Source of the DNA: Haplosporangium gracile
Taxonomy: Eukaryota > Mortierellomycota > Mortierellomycetes > Mortierellales > Mortierellaceae
Assembly: GCA_015499985.1 (NCBI GenBank)
Contig: JAAAUF010000249.1
Location: forward strand, 1 to 45,377
Direction: 5' to 3'
Length of the DNA: 45,377 nucleotides
Position 1 is the stretch's first letter. Each line of letters opens with the position of its first letter. The translations under genes were made by a program, and so were the position numbers. The notes beneath the pieces were generated by a model. The model worked only from the letters and a program-made list of their open reading frames with translations, ran no database searches and was not told the DNA's origin. Positions 11,998 through 23,247 of this stretch are shown piece after piece.

Positions 11998-12680
11998 ATT
12001 CGACAACCACCTCTCACTTTATTCTTCATTAAAGCTCTGGAGCCACGAATCCAACAAAAAAATCCCTCCAACTGTCTTTTTGCAATGTGTTTAACGTTGT
12101 TGTGAATGCCTTTTTTATGTCAAAGGCAGCTTGCGAGCTTATTTCGAGAAAAAGGGATGCATGTTGGGCATTGAGATATGGTGGTATCAACGCGAGACTG
12201 AGAACATAATGGTCTAGGCGGTAGTTATGACAGGAATCAAGCTAGGACTTGAACAGCAGCGATAGTTCTCCCCTCAGGACGGACTTCTGCTTATTCACAG
12301 GCACCAGATCATGCCTGGATATGCTGTAAATGTCAGATCAGTAACAAATAAAAAACAAAAAGAAACAAAAAAAGAAAACACATTTGTTTGTACAAGCCAC
12401 CGCAATTTGCCTCAAAGCACTTTTTTTCTTTCTGTCCAAAGTGCACTATCATAGAAGGCGGCCCTTTTTTTGTTGTTTGAACATTCACTCGCCCATTCGG
12501 ATTGACTGCTTGCATCACCAGTCTCCCTTCTCCCTTCTCCCATCGTCCCCCTCTTCCCCTCTCTTCCCGACTTGCCTGACATCTCATCCTCCTCGTCTTG
12601 ACGGACCTAACTGGATATTATCGAAAACAGAAGCAGGACCTATCAACACTCCAACTTTTTATATCCATATTACATAAACC
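11998..12680 (+). promoter_or_regulatory. RPL9 3' region and RPA43 promoter
   Basis: No gene is supported. The first part is the RPL9 3' UTR. From about 12470 to 12600 the sequence becomes a CT-rich tract (repeated TCTCCCTTC-type words), matching the pyrimidine-rich promoters of other genes in the window, and ends in an A-rich leader before the RPA43 ATG. Confidence 0.45.
12028..12033 (+). terminator. Possible poly(A) signal of RPL9
   Basis: An ATTAAA hexamer 30 nt after the RPL9 stop, the main variant of the eukaryotic poly(A) signal. Fungal signals are degenerate, so this is only suggestive. Confidence 0.3.
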
Positions 12681-14085
12681 ATGCCAAAATCAACAACAGC
12701 AGGAGAGATTGGAGGACCCTTTGTGGAGGTTCAGACCAAGTTATATATCCATTTGCCTCCATGTTTTGCCAACAAGCCTATCGAGGGTATCCATGAGCAA
12801 TTGAACGGATTCCTCATGAGGTAAGTCTCATTTGTTCACTATATATCATTCGTTCCTTTGAAAGACTGCTTTGATCTAGAGCAAGGAGCAAGTGCTGACT
12901 ATATGTCTTTTCATACTCGGATCGATAGATATATGCCTCAGGTGGACGGTGTTGTGTTGGCGCATTCGGACCTGAAACTGTTGCAGACATCGGGAAGGAT
13001 CATGTACGACTCGCCCTACTGCCATTTCTGGATTTCGGTCAAACTCTTGGTCTGGAGGCCCGTCAAAGGATCCACCCTCTGTACGTTTTTATCTCCTATT
13101 TGTTTTCTTTTAGTCCACCGTACTAGGTTCGATAGCCTTTGCTGGTCGCTAGTCGCTTGTCTTCTTCTTTCATAGATCTATGTCGCATGGAGTAACATCG
13201 CAAAGGAAAAGTACATTGGGAGAGTCAAGCCTAACAAAACTTGCCCTTTGCATTTGATATTGCCAATCAATTTTGATAGACGGAACCATCAACCTGCAGT
13301 CGCCTGATCACATTGGTCTTTTGCTCTACGGCACCTTCAACGCCTCGATCCCCTCGGAGTTCATCCCCAAGGACAAATATGTGTTCAACCCCAACAAGAG
13401 CTACAGCGGTTCCGACAGCACCAACGGTGATCCCGACTCGCCTCTCATGGCTACTTCCCTTCTGAACGGAGAGTGGGTTCACAAGAGCACGGACGAGAGC
13501 ATTGGACACGAGGGTGTCATCGAGTTTGAAGTTTCCGAGTAAGTTTTTGACTTTGCATGCATGTCATGACATTTTCACACCTGGCGTGGAAGAAAGCAAG
13601 TTCAGTTCATTTCAGTAGAAAGCGCCTTTCCCAAGGGAGGGACTTGTTGATCTAACCGCGACTTTTTTCTTTCTTCTTTTTTTACTCTCAATCTTTCGCG
13701 TGCGATCAATTGAAACATGGGAACTAACAGGCTGGTCAGGACAAACGACATGCTGACTGTGACGGGATCGTTGATGAAGGTTCCCGTTATGACTCGTCGC
13801 CCCTCGATGCTCCCCAAGCACTCACCACTTCTCTCCGGAGACTCCTCCTCACAAAAGAAGCGGTCTGCACCAGAAGAAGACGAACTTGAGACCAAGAGGA
13901 TAAAGAAGGAGAAGAAGAAGGCTGCTGCTGCTGCCGCTACTTCTGCTGAGGAAGAACCCAAGAAGGAGAAGAAGGACAAGAAGGAGAAGAAGGAAGTTGC
14001 TGCTGCTGCTGCTGCCCCTTCTGAGAGCGGCGAGGAAAAGAGGAAGAAGAAGAAGGAGAAGAAGGACAAGAAGGACAAGGCATAA
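12681..14085 (+). CDS. RPA43: RNA polymerase I subunit RPA43
   Basis: Four exons, 12681-12820, 12929-13080, 13280-13538 and 13731-14085, give about 301 residues in continuous phase. The N-terminal half is the RPB7_N-like tip domain (FVEVQTKLYIHLPPCF, then VDGVVLAHSDL). The OB-fold half follows with GLLLYGTFNASIPSEFIP, a clear RPA43 signature. RPA43 pairs with RPA14 as the stalk of Pol I and receives the initiation factor Rrn3, so it acts in the nucleolus in rRNA transcription. The C-terminus is a long Lys/Glu/Ala tail made of KKEKK- and KKDKK-type units, typical of nucleolar proteins. The last acceptor is ambiguous: AG at 13730 or, nine bases on, AG at 13739; a CTAAC at about 13725 favours the second, which would drop three residues. 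Confidence 0.88.
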
Positions 14086-14469
14086 TTTTTCTTATCTTCT
14101 ACCTTTGTTCTTTATCTTTATTTCACCTTTTTCCTCCTCTACTTGCACTTTGCCGCCATAGTCGCTCATAAAAGTCTAGAATTTGCATATCCACTTACAC
14201 GCATAAATCAGTTTTTTGTACCTTTCGTGCCTGAGTGGATGGGTGACTGCCAATTCGACGCATTGGTCAAGCAATTGCGAGTGCGCTCCTTTTCACTTTT
14301 CTACATTCATACTTCATCACCCAACGCAGACCGACGACCATCCAACCAAGACATCAACTTTCCCCCCCGCGAACAGTAACTCAGGAATTCAAAAGGCCAC
14401 TTTGCTCGCTCGCTCGCACCACTCTATCAGGCACCTATACAAGTCACACACACTCCAGGAGGAAGAATA
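14086..14469 (+). promoter_or_regulatory. Spacer between RPA43 and the unidentified gene
   Basis: Noncoding by inspection. It begins with a T-rich RPA43 3' UTR and ends in a C-rich, TATA-less leader containing CTCGCTCGCTCGC-type repeats near 14405. No motif is specific enough to name. Confidence 0.35.
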
Positions 14470-16107
14470 ATGGCCGCAGCAGTGCCAACACTCCCCTTTG
14501 TGGTCCTTCAAGCCCACAAACCTAGCACGCCCCACGAGATCCTTACCGCTGCAGCAATAACAAATGCACCAGCACCATCTGTATCGACAATACCCACAGG
14601 AGCAGGAATTGGAGGGATTGGAGGGGGAACTAATGCAGCGGCGACGATAATGACTAGGTCGTCTTCTTCTGTCAGCCTACATCCGCCCCGGTCTGTGAGT
14701 TCAGACATCTCGCATTTGAGGAGTGCCAGTTCTTCCACAGGAGCAGGAGTTTCGAGCAGTGGAGCTCCATTGTCAGGCGGCGGCGGCGGTGGTGGTCTAA
14801 TGTCTGTGGGGATGCTTCGGTCCTCGACGGCGCCTATACCCCAACACCACAACCTCCATACCACCTCCTCCACATCTACAACCACAACAACCACCGCAAC
14901 AACAGGAATGTCAAATTCCTCAGGACTCACACCACCTCAACTACTCACAACCTCGCCCTCAGTCCAGACAAGAATCCTTCACCCGCAAGTCCACTACATC
15001 TTCGAGAATGACCCCCTCGAAACCGAGATCCTCGAGTCCATCCCCAAATCCCAATGCATCACTATGGATTTTGACCCTCGTTCGGGCGTTATCAAGAATG
15101 TAGAGTCTTATTTGACGCAGCTGCAGGTTATAGATGTTCGGCTTGTTCAGTCTTTTGGGCAGGATGGGCAAGGGGCGTTGGGAGGGTCTTCGTCGTCGTT
15201 GTCGCCTCCCTCTGCGTCTGCTTCTGGAACTGGAACGGGAACAGGAGTTGGCGGTACTAGAGCTGGTGCAGGGGCGGTGTCCTCTTCTTCGTCAGCGTCC
15301 TCACTGAAAGCTACTACTACCGCTATCACAGGAGCCGGCGGGGGAGGTACAACAGACGAAAGCCAGACCCACTCAGTCACTGCCCCACCACAACCATCAA
15401 CATCATCACTCTCCTCATCCTCATTAGGGGCACCTGGAGGAACACTCTTGGCCAGGAATAACTCCTTGATCTCTTCTACATTACAATCCTCCTTCAGGAC
15501 TTCGCGTCGGTCGACTGATAAGGGTGCCCGAGGAGATGTCAGCGTCGGAGACGATAAGTCATCTTCTTTTTCAGCAGCGACAACAGCGACGATGGCAAGC
15601 AAGGATTGGACGCTTGTCATTGATGCTGTGGAACTGGACAGGAGGGACCAAGAAAGGTAATACAACTACGCTCTCATACTCACCGTTGTTTCCTTTTTTT
15701 TTTTTTTCTCTTGCGTTAAAAACGGGCGGACATCTGTCAAAGAAAAAAAATATGATATGAAGAAGTTTGCCCTATTTCCTTACATTGCTGTTGCCTTCCC
15801 TCCCCCCCTTCCCCCTCGAAATCATAGTGATTCGCAATTACTGGAACAATCAATGGTCTCCAGCTTGGATACGGATTCGATACCCGAGGACTATCTCCTT
15901 CACTGCGACGCCCTCATGAAATCCTTTTCTGCCAGGTATGAGACTTCTGTCAATGTTGTCATTGATCCTCTCCAGTCTCCTACCTTTACACTGAAACTCC
16001 CCCTTTTTTTTGCTCATGTTTGACATGACATGCATAGGAACCTACTTCTGCGCAAGGTGATTGATTATGCCAACACAGCAACATCGCCTACAGGAACTCC
16101 TCCATAA
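14470..16107 (+). CDS. Unidentified low-complexity protein with one conserved-looking core
   Basis: Three exons, 14470-15656, 15828-15935 and 16038-16107, join in phase to 454 residues. I do not recognise the family. Residues 1-170 are Ser/Thr/Gly/Ala-rich, with glycine runs and a Thr-rich run. A compact segment at about residues 175-225 looks like a real folded domain: it includes HYIFENDPLETEILESIP, then CITMDFDP and ESYLTQLQVIDVRLV. A second Ser/Gly/Thr-rich linker follows, then a beta-like segment KDWTLVIDAVEL at the end of exon 1. Exons 2 and 3 encode a predicted helical, possibly coiled-coil C-terminus (DYLLHCDALMKSFSAR, LLLRKVIDYAN). There is no signal peptide or membrane span. Splice sites are good (GTAATA/ATAG and GTATGA/ATAG). 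It lies tail to tail with CDC25, 265 bp apart. Confidence 0.7.
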
Positions 16108-16372
16108 CACAGCGTGTAGAAAAAAGTAAATGAGGAACTATAATAAATAAACCGAACAATTCTTTTTTTTTTTTAAGGCTATGACCGAAGCTAGAAATAC
16201 AAATACAAAGAGAAAAATACGAGCAAAAGTGGAATTAAAAAAAAAATAAAAATAAAAAAAATAAAAAGAGGGATGACAAGACGAAGAGGCCAAGGACGAG
16301 GGCAAAGAGGAGGAGGAAGAAGAGGGTATGTGTCTATCAATTCTATCAATCCAGGGTGTGATATTTGTGTTG

Positions 16373-18950
16373 TTACATCTTGACATACGCCTTTGGCCAG
16401 CAGTAGGATTTGTTCTCTTCAAAAAAGCTCGAGTACCCGCCCTCCATGACATACACCTCTGGGTAGAACAACGCAGGGTAGTGCGAGACATTCCACGCCC
16501 TGTCCTGGTTTCGAAGGTGACGAGCTCTATTTTCACGTTGATAGTAATACACAAAAATAAATAAATAAATAGATTATAATCAGAACTTAACTCAGAGTTA
16601 ACGTAGATGACAAAAAAAAAGAGAGACAAGGAGGTTCAACAAACACGCGTGAAAGCTTACAATCGGGGTGCTCGCTTGGATGAGAATTCGCAATGGAAGA
16701 TCAAAAGGACCCGCCTGTCGGTTGTCGCAGGCTGCAGCAGTAACTTGTCCAATTCGTCCGTCGTATTAATATTGACCGCTGACTTGATATGTCCTCCTTC
16801 AAATTCGTACGGGAACCGGCAGTCGATAATATGGAGTAGGTCGTATTGGTCCTTGTACTTGCCTTCCAGCACATCCACCACCTATTTGGCACATCAATGA
16901 AAAGCAGAAAACCTGGAATAAATATACGGCAAAGCAACACCGACCCGGTTTGTCATATCAATATCCGTCCAGAGCAAAGTACTTACGGTTTTGGGACTGA
17001 CGCGTTGGGTGGTATCATCTGGTTTAGTAATAAAATCTGTTGACGGCAAGATCTGACACTCCTCGCGCAAAGGGTCAGGGATGTAGCTGTCAGAAACAAT
17101 GACCATGGCCTTCTTGGTGCTGACATTGTTCGACTCCAACGTCTTCATAAACTCGCTTCGACTCGAGATCATTGTCTGGTGTCGTCGCCACATGATCGGT
17201 CGTTTGGTATTGGTCGAAATGGACCTGGAAGAATGTGACTTGTGTGACCCCTGAGTACGACTGACTATGTCCTGGTTTAAGGGTTGCTCGCCTGAGGCAT
17301 GATCGCGGCTGTTGTCGCTCGAGAGACTGAGAATAGTCGTTCCAGCGTCGGGGTTAGGTAAGGAAAGGCTAGTCGTCTTGGGGGTTAGGCCCACGAAGGA
17401 TGGCTGGTATAGCATTCGAAGGCTAGAAGAGATGGACGCCTTTGAAACCTTCTTTACAGAAGGTGGTGATAATGCTGTCATGGCAGCTGTGCATGAATCT
17501 AGAGCAGAACTGACCTGCAGTTCTTCAACTGTCCCATCTTCAACATGGTCATCCCCGGTCTCATCAGTGCTTTCCTGATCCAGGGACTTCATGCCGTTCC
17601 TTGCTTTGTCGTCCTTGTTGGTAGTTCTCCTTTGCATCCAAGGTGTATCCTCAGACAGAGTGCTTGGCTTGTTGATGGGTAAAGGTGAATTCGTCTCCAG
17701 CTTGGTTAAGAATGGTGTGGCAAGGGTAGTCTGTCGAAGTAAACTCTGTGTCCGACCGAGTCGTTTGGCTGCTGAATAGGATGCTTTCAATGATGGTGCC
17801 TTGGCAACTGATCCGATGGATAGGAAAGGCGATCCTGTGAAAGGAGAATCTGAAGAAAGCTGCTTTGAGGACTTGCTTTCTGACCCACTCACTGGACCCG
17901 AGAATGTCAAAGAGCGAGTAGGCTGAGGCAGCAAGGATGCAGAGCCAAGATCGCTTTTATGGGACGAGAGTCGAGGGTAATCGAGCGTTCTCGTTATTGC
18001 CGTCGCTGTGGTTTTTGTTGTAGATGCTGGCTTCGAATCTGTTGACACGGATGATTCGGCTGATGGTGCTGGCAAAGCATATGTTTCCGACGAAGCTAAG
18101 GAGCTGAAAGACGCCTTTGAGCGAGGTTCCCCTGCCAAAGTCATGGCCTCGGTACTAATCTTGTAGGCCGATAACCTTGACAACGGGCGTTCCAGAGTCG
18201 ACTTTGTAAGGATGCTTCGAGCCAAGGGCTGCTCCGAAGGGATGCTTTGAGGACGCGACTGCAGGACGCGGGCGCTCTGTGAAAAGTGGTTGACAGATTT
18301 TCCATGGCTATGTGTTTGTTGGAAAATGATGTAGTCGAAAATATTCTTTAGTATTTGCGAGAAATTACTTTAACTTGTAAACAATTTCGTTCCTGAAAAA
18401 AACAAAATAAGTGAAACATGCTTTCAGGGCCAATGAACAACAACGTGTAGATTGTCAATTACCCCGTCTCCAGGAAAATCTTGGCCTTCTTGCGTGAATC
18501 AAACAACATCTCCTGAGGTCTCTTGACGTCTGGTGTAGAAGTTCGTTGGAGAGGGTCCAGTGGCTCTATCTGCAGAGATGCCTGTGCGGTTTGTTTACTG
18601 TCGTGTCGTAATCAATAAGTAAGAGCAAAAGAAAGAAAAAAGAAAAGAAAAAGAAAAAGAAAAAGAAAAAGAAAAAGAAAAAAAGAAAAGAAATTGGTTC
18701 GTTCGTTAGCGAAGATTAAATTACGTTCGATGAAAATACTGGTGGAGATAAACACAGGCCAGCCTCCGATGAATTTTACAATTGCCTCAACGGTATTTGC
18801 TTCCGCTTACATAGTCATATCCAACGAAGAGGGGCGTGGTCGTTCTGTGGAAGGGTGCTTGATAATAGAGGTGTATGTATTCGAAATTTTGTTGTCGGGC
18901 CTGCTCTGTTCTACGGTGGTCTTTGTTTGGTGTGTAGAATGAGTGCTCAT
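16373..18950 (-). CDS. CDC25: M-phase inducer phosphatase CDC25
   Basis: Six exons on the minus strand (18950-18811, 18597-18463, 18392-18369, 18307-16987, 16881-16661, 16526-16373) give 664 residues with consistent phases. The C-terminus is a CDC25-type rhodanese domain: HIIDCRFPYEFEGGHI, then the dual-specificity phosphatase loop HCEFSSKR with Cys at about residue 604 and Arg at about 610, and HYPALFYPEVYVMEGGY. CDC25 removes inhibitory phosphates from CDK1 and so triggers mitosis. The N-terminal 500 residues are Ser/Thr-rich with several SP/TP sites, the usual regulatory region. Exon 3 is a 24-nt micro-exon. Without it the frame would also stay open, so its inclusion rests on strong flanking splice sites. 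An open frame extends upstream of 18950 to 19160, so a longer N-terminus is possible. Confidence 0.9.
18641..18690 (+). repeat. AAAAAG simple repeat in the first CDC25 intron
   Basis: About eight AAAAAG units. On the CDC25 sense strand this is a CTTTTT tract forming the polypyrimidine stretch before the exon 2 acceptor at 18598-18599, so it may double as splicing signal. Confidence 0.75.
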
Positions 18951-19715
18951 AGCGATGAGTTTGAATAAGAGTGATGGATGGCAAAGAGTATGCGATGTAA
19001 AAAATAAATAAACAGAAATGGGAGGAGGAGGATGCCGTGTAAGCAAGCGAGAGTGAAAGAGCGAGTCAGAAACAGCTGAGGGCTCGGCTGAAAGAGAGGG
19101 CTCCGAAACGCGTGTCTGCCAGTACCCTTGTTGGGGGATGAAGAGATGTCTGTCAGGCACGCGTTAAAGGAGATGAAGGATGACAGCTGTTGATGACAAG
19201 GCACATCCACAGCCCAGGGGTCAAACAGCAAAAGGTAAAAATGAGCTGCTGGTCAGAAAAAGAGCAAGGAAGCGGTAAAAGTGAATGGTGCGTGGTGTGG
19301 TTTTAAGAGCGATGGTGTCAGGAAAAGAAAAAGAAAGAAGAATCAGTAATGCAACCTCGAGGAAGGAGGTGGACATAAAAAAAAAAATAGAAGTGACTGA
19401 CTTCGACTTCAATTGTCACATGATCTGGACTAGACGCGTCCAACTGCACAGCCACAACAGGGATCCCAGGATCATGATGCGGCGCCTCTTGTTGTTTTAC
19501 ATAGCCAAACTTGTAAAGTAGTTTATTGTGGTTGTTGTTATACAGTAGAAGGGCAAAAGAAAAGAGAGCAGCAGAAGGCGCGATAAATACGAGAGAGAAA
19601 GTGACGAAAATGCAAGGTGTTGATACAGGGCGATTATAAAATGACAAACACAATGAAAACTCTGAAAGCAAGAAGTAGGAAATTACAAAACCAAAGAAAA
19701 GGAAAGCGAGAAAGA
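18951..19715 (-). promoter_or_regulatory. CDC25 promoter region and WNK 3' region
   Basis: Both flanking genes run on the minus strand. The part next to CDC25 is CT-rich on the sense strand, and the part next to the WNK stop is AT-rich. No gene is supported; the open frame at 19318-19833 has no protein character. Confidence 0.4.
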
Positions 19716-22700
19716 TTACTGTACAGGAGTGGACGCGGAGGAAGGTGGCCGAGGGGTCGCACTGACATCGCTCTTGCGTCGCGTCCGCTCCTGCAAACCC
19801 TTCTGTTCCTTGAGCTTCATCATCTTTTCCCACTGCTGAACATGTTGCAGCCGCATCAACTCAAGCTCCTGACGCTGCTGCTCCTTCAAGATCTTCAGGT
19901 CCTCGTCTAAAATCTCATCCTCGTCTGACATCTCCGGGCAGCTTGAATAGTTCGATCCGTTGGTGTAGGTCGCATTCATACGATCCGATTGTTGTATCCT
20001 GCCAGAGGTCGAGTCCGCATCCTTCAGGGTTTGACTCGTCAGCATCGACTCCATCAGTGGCTGCTGTTGCTGAGGCTTGGGGAGTGAGGTGAAGGCATGT
20101 TGGTGCGAGTGTTGAGGGTGATGTGCATGCTCGTTGGTCGAGTGTGGCAATCGATGTAGTTCGTGAGATAGAACGCCCCCAGGGATGGAGAGTGGTGCAA
20201 GTGCGGGCCGTGGCGTACTTGAGGCGGGAACTGAGGCGGCCGGTCGAGACGCAGTACTTGACTGCACGCCGTTGCCGTTAAGGGTCGCCACAATCGAGCT
20301 CCGTGTACTGATGGGGCGAATCTCGGGACTGCTGGCGGCGGAAATCGTGGATGAAATACTGGGTCGATGCTGATCGCCGATTGCCTGGAATGGGCTGTTT
20401 GAGCTCATAGGAGGCTCTGAGGGACTACTGTGCGAGGGAGCTGACAATGACGCTGACATTGCGGAGTTAATCATAGCAGATGTGTCGATGGAAGGAGAAC
20501 GACGGTGGTAGTTGATGGAGGAGCTGGACACTCCGTGACGATATGGAGATGTGTACCCAACATCTTCTGCGCCATTATCCGCCTTTTTGCTGACAGCTGC
20601 TGCTGCAGCTGTCTCAATGTCGCGCAACGTAGCCCTGTGGGAGCCATCGTTCACCTGATGAGTCGCTGAATCCAGTGCAGTCTGAGCAGCGGATGCCTTG
20701 TCCTGGGCAAAGACGCTCTGAGGACGTGAAGAGACAGCAGGGGAAAATTCACGGTTGGGAAGAGGGGGCGAGAGAGGTTGCTGTCCTACGACAGGGTGCT
20801 GGACGGCTTCAGAATAGCTCGCCTGGTGGTATTTTTCGGTTCTTTCACTCTTATGATGCGCGTCATCTTGTCCTCTACTTCGAGGAGGTTGCGCGTGCTG
20901 GAGGGGAGGAAAGGTTGCCTCGGTCACGACAGGGGGTTGCTGAAAAGGTTGAGGAGGGACGGTTCCGTAGCCTTGGTCTGATTCAACAGGGGAGGCGTTG
21001 TCGTGCCAACCACCTGATCCATTCGAGCCTACAGAAGAATAATGATCGTACAATGATTCTGTGGGCGAGGTTCCGTACTGATCCATGTCATAGACTGAAG
21101 GTACATTCAACTGGCGGTTGTGGCCATTTTTGAAGTTGTTGGAGGCCGTCCGAGAGTGACTGTGTCCGTGTCCATGTCCATGTTTGTGAGGGATGGGACT
21201 TCTGCTCGATCGAGATTTTTCCTTGATATGCCGGGTGCGCTCCCTTCGCGACAAGACAACGTCGTCTATCAACTCTTGAATCTTGGATGTGGCCTCCTCG
21301 CGGTCGTCTCCTGACAGAATCTGCTCGCGAATCATCTCTGCAACCACCTCGTCGACCGTATCAATGCTCATGTCAAATGGAAACTTGATTTCGTGCGTGC
21401 CAGCCGCCAAGTTCACATCCCGAGGGCCCGCCACAGGACATGTGCAAATCATCTTGAGATTCAGTTGGTCACCAATTGCCTCTCCATACTGCACCACTTG
21501 GATGTTGCAGGTTTTTGAGTTGGCATGTGAATGCAAAGTTGGAGGTTCCGTGCCTATGTCCTCCTGCAAGTTTTGGGGTTGACTCGACGTTGGCTTCTGC
21601 AGGTCGGCTCCTTGATCCTGAGTAGGTTCTGCTGACGATTGCTCCGTGGAGGTCGGTGTTTGGGGCAAGAGGTTGGAGCGGATATGGTATGTCTTGTTGT
21701 CGGCATCGACAGTAGTTGTGGTCGTGAACGCTGTTGAAGCTGAGGGTATAACGATGGACTGGATGTCCACCTTGACGGGCGATGGAAGCGTCCTTGGAAG
21801 TACAGAAGGCATGGGAGTGAGAAGCGCTGAAGTAGGCGAGGTCGCCAGCGACATGTTAGTTTGAGGGTAGGGCTCTGCAAAGGAGAAACGGTTGGAAGAG
21901 TTGCCAACGGAGGCAGACATTGGACTATCTGTCATCTCGACGCCCTCTGACATGGATCGCCCGAGATGGATGTAGAGACTTGCAGTCGAGGTCGGGATAA
22001 GGGGCAGGTTGGCGCAGGGTTTCAGAAAGTCCGAGTCGAGCAGCTCCTGTGCAGAAGGACGCGTGCGGTCATCGTGGTCAAGACAGCGGTTGATGAAATC
22101 CCAGATCTCAGGGTCCTTGATGTGATCGAGCGACGCGGGCTTGATGCCTTTGGTGACCTTGCGATAGATCTGAGCCTGGTTGGTGCACTCGGAGTAGGGA
22201 TATTCCTTTGTGACCTGGATGTTGTGGAGGAAGAGCACAGCAAGTCGGAGCACAGAGAGCGTTTGTCAGCCAAGGATGGAACAGCAGCAGAAGCAATGGT
22301 CGGTAAATGATTATATTTAGATAGAAACAAAGAGAAGAAAGAAAAGAGTTAGTTATTCCACCCTGACAATTGACCCATTATGATAGCGATTATTGCTATC
22401 AGATTGGTGAGGGTATGCATGGAGGCGCATCGACTGTGCGTCATTCCATCACAGCAACATGTTGGTTTTGGGCGTGTGCGACGCAGTCGCCCAACGGTCA
22501 TTTGTCATAAAGTCGACGTTCAAAAAACAAACCAGATAATAAAACCAAAAATACACACAAAAGGTAAAAACTTACCATTTCCAGAACACACATGCCAAAG
22601 GCATAGATATCGACCTTCTCGTCGTACTTTTCGTCGTAGAGCTCTGGCGCCATGAACTCAGGGGTGCCGAGGACAGAGGAAACGTGGGTCCGGTGGCGGA

Positions 22701-23247
22701 CAACAGCCAGTCCAAGGTCGCCAATCTTGAGCTGTCCGTTGTTGCCGTTGATAAAGATGTTGTCGCACTTTAGGTCGCGGTGGATGATGGGCGGGTTGTG
22801 CGTGTGGAGGTAGACGAGTCCTTGAAGGATCTGGCGACACCAGGACTTGAGCACCTTGGGTTTGAGGGCACCCTTGAGCGTTTTTTTGAGGTACTGCTTG
22901 AGGGTTCCTGATGACATGAGTTCGGTGACAAAGACGATGCGCTCTCCGCCATTAGGAGCCTTGGTAGACCAAGATGCGTAAAAGTTGATGATGTGGTCGT
23001 TGCGGATGGACTGGAGAATCTCGATCTCAGAGAGGATCTTTTGGGCTTCTTTTTTGGTGAGGTGGTCGATGCGGAGCTGGTTCCAGGCGACTTCGACTCC
23101 TTCCTCTTGGTCGAAGGCTCTGTAGACGTGTTTGTAGGCGCCCTCGCCAAGGATGTCGTTCAGGCGTTGGAACCGATTAGAGGGGTCGGTCTCGAGAGGG
23201 GCCTCTCCGTCGGCGTCGTTGGAGTCGCTTTGAGTTGAAGAACCCAT
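19716..23247 (-). CDS. WNK-like serine/threonine kinase with OSR1_C/PF2-like module
   Basis: Two exons on the minus strand, 23247-22576 and 22214-19716, join in phase to 1,056 residues. The kinase domain starts near residue 25. The usual beta-3 Lys is replaced by Asn56 in VEVAWNQ, and a Lys (39) is present in the glycine-rich loop GEGAYKHVY. This lysine shift defines WNK kinases. HRD (156-158), DLG in place of DFG (177-179) and [11 protein letters not shown] are all present; the splice joins LEM to [10 protein letters not shown] as in other WNKs. About residues 460-545 resemble the OSR1_C/PF2 domain ([21 protein letters not shown]), the module that in animals binds RFxV-type motifs and senses partners. 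A His-rich patch, long Ser/Pro/Gln-rich linkers and a C-terminal coiled coil (about 989-1032) follow. WNKs sense chloride and osmotic stress in animals; the fungal role is not established. The open frame upstream of 23247 is a CT-tract translation. Confidence 0.88.
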
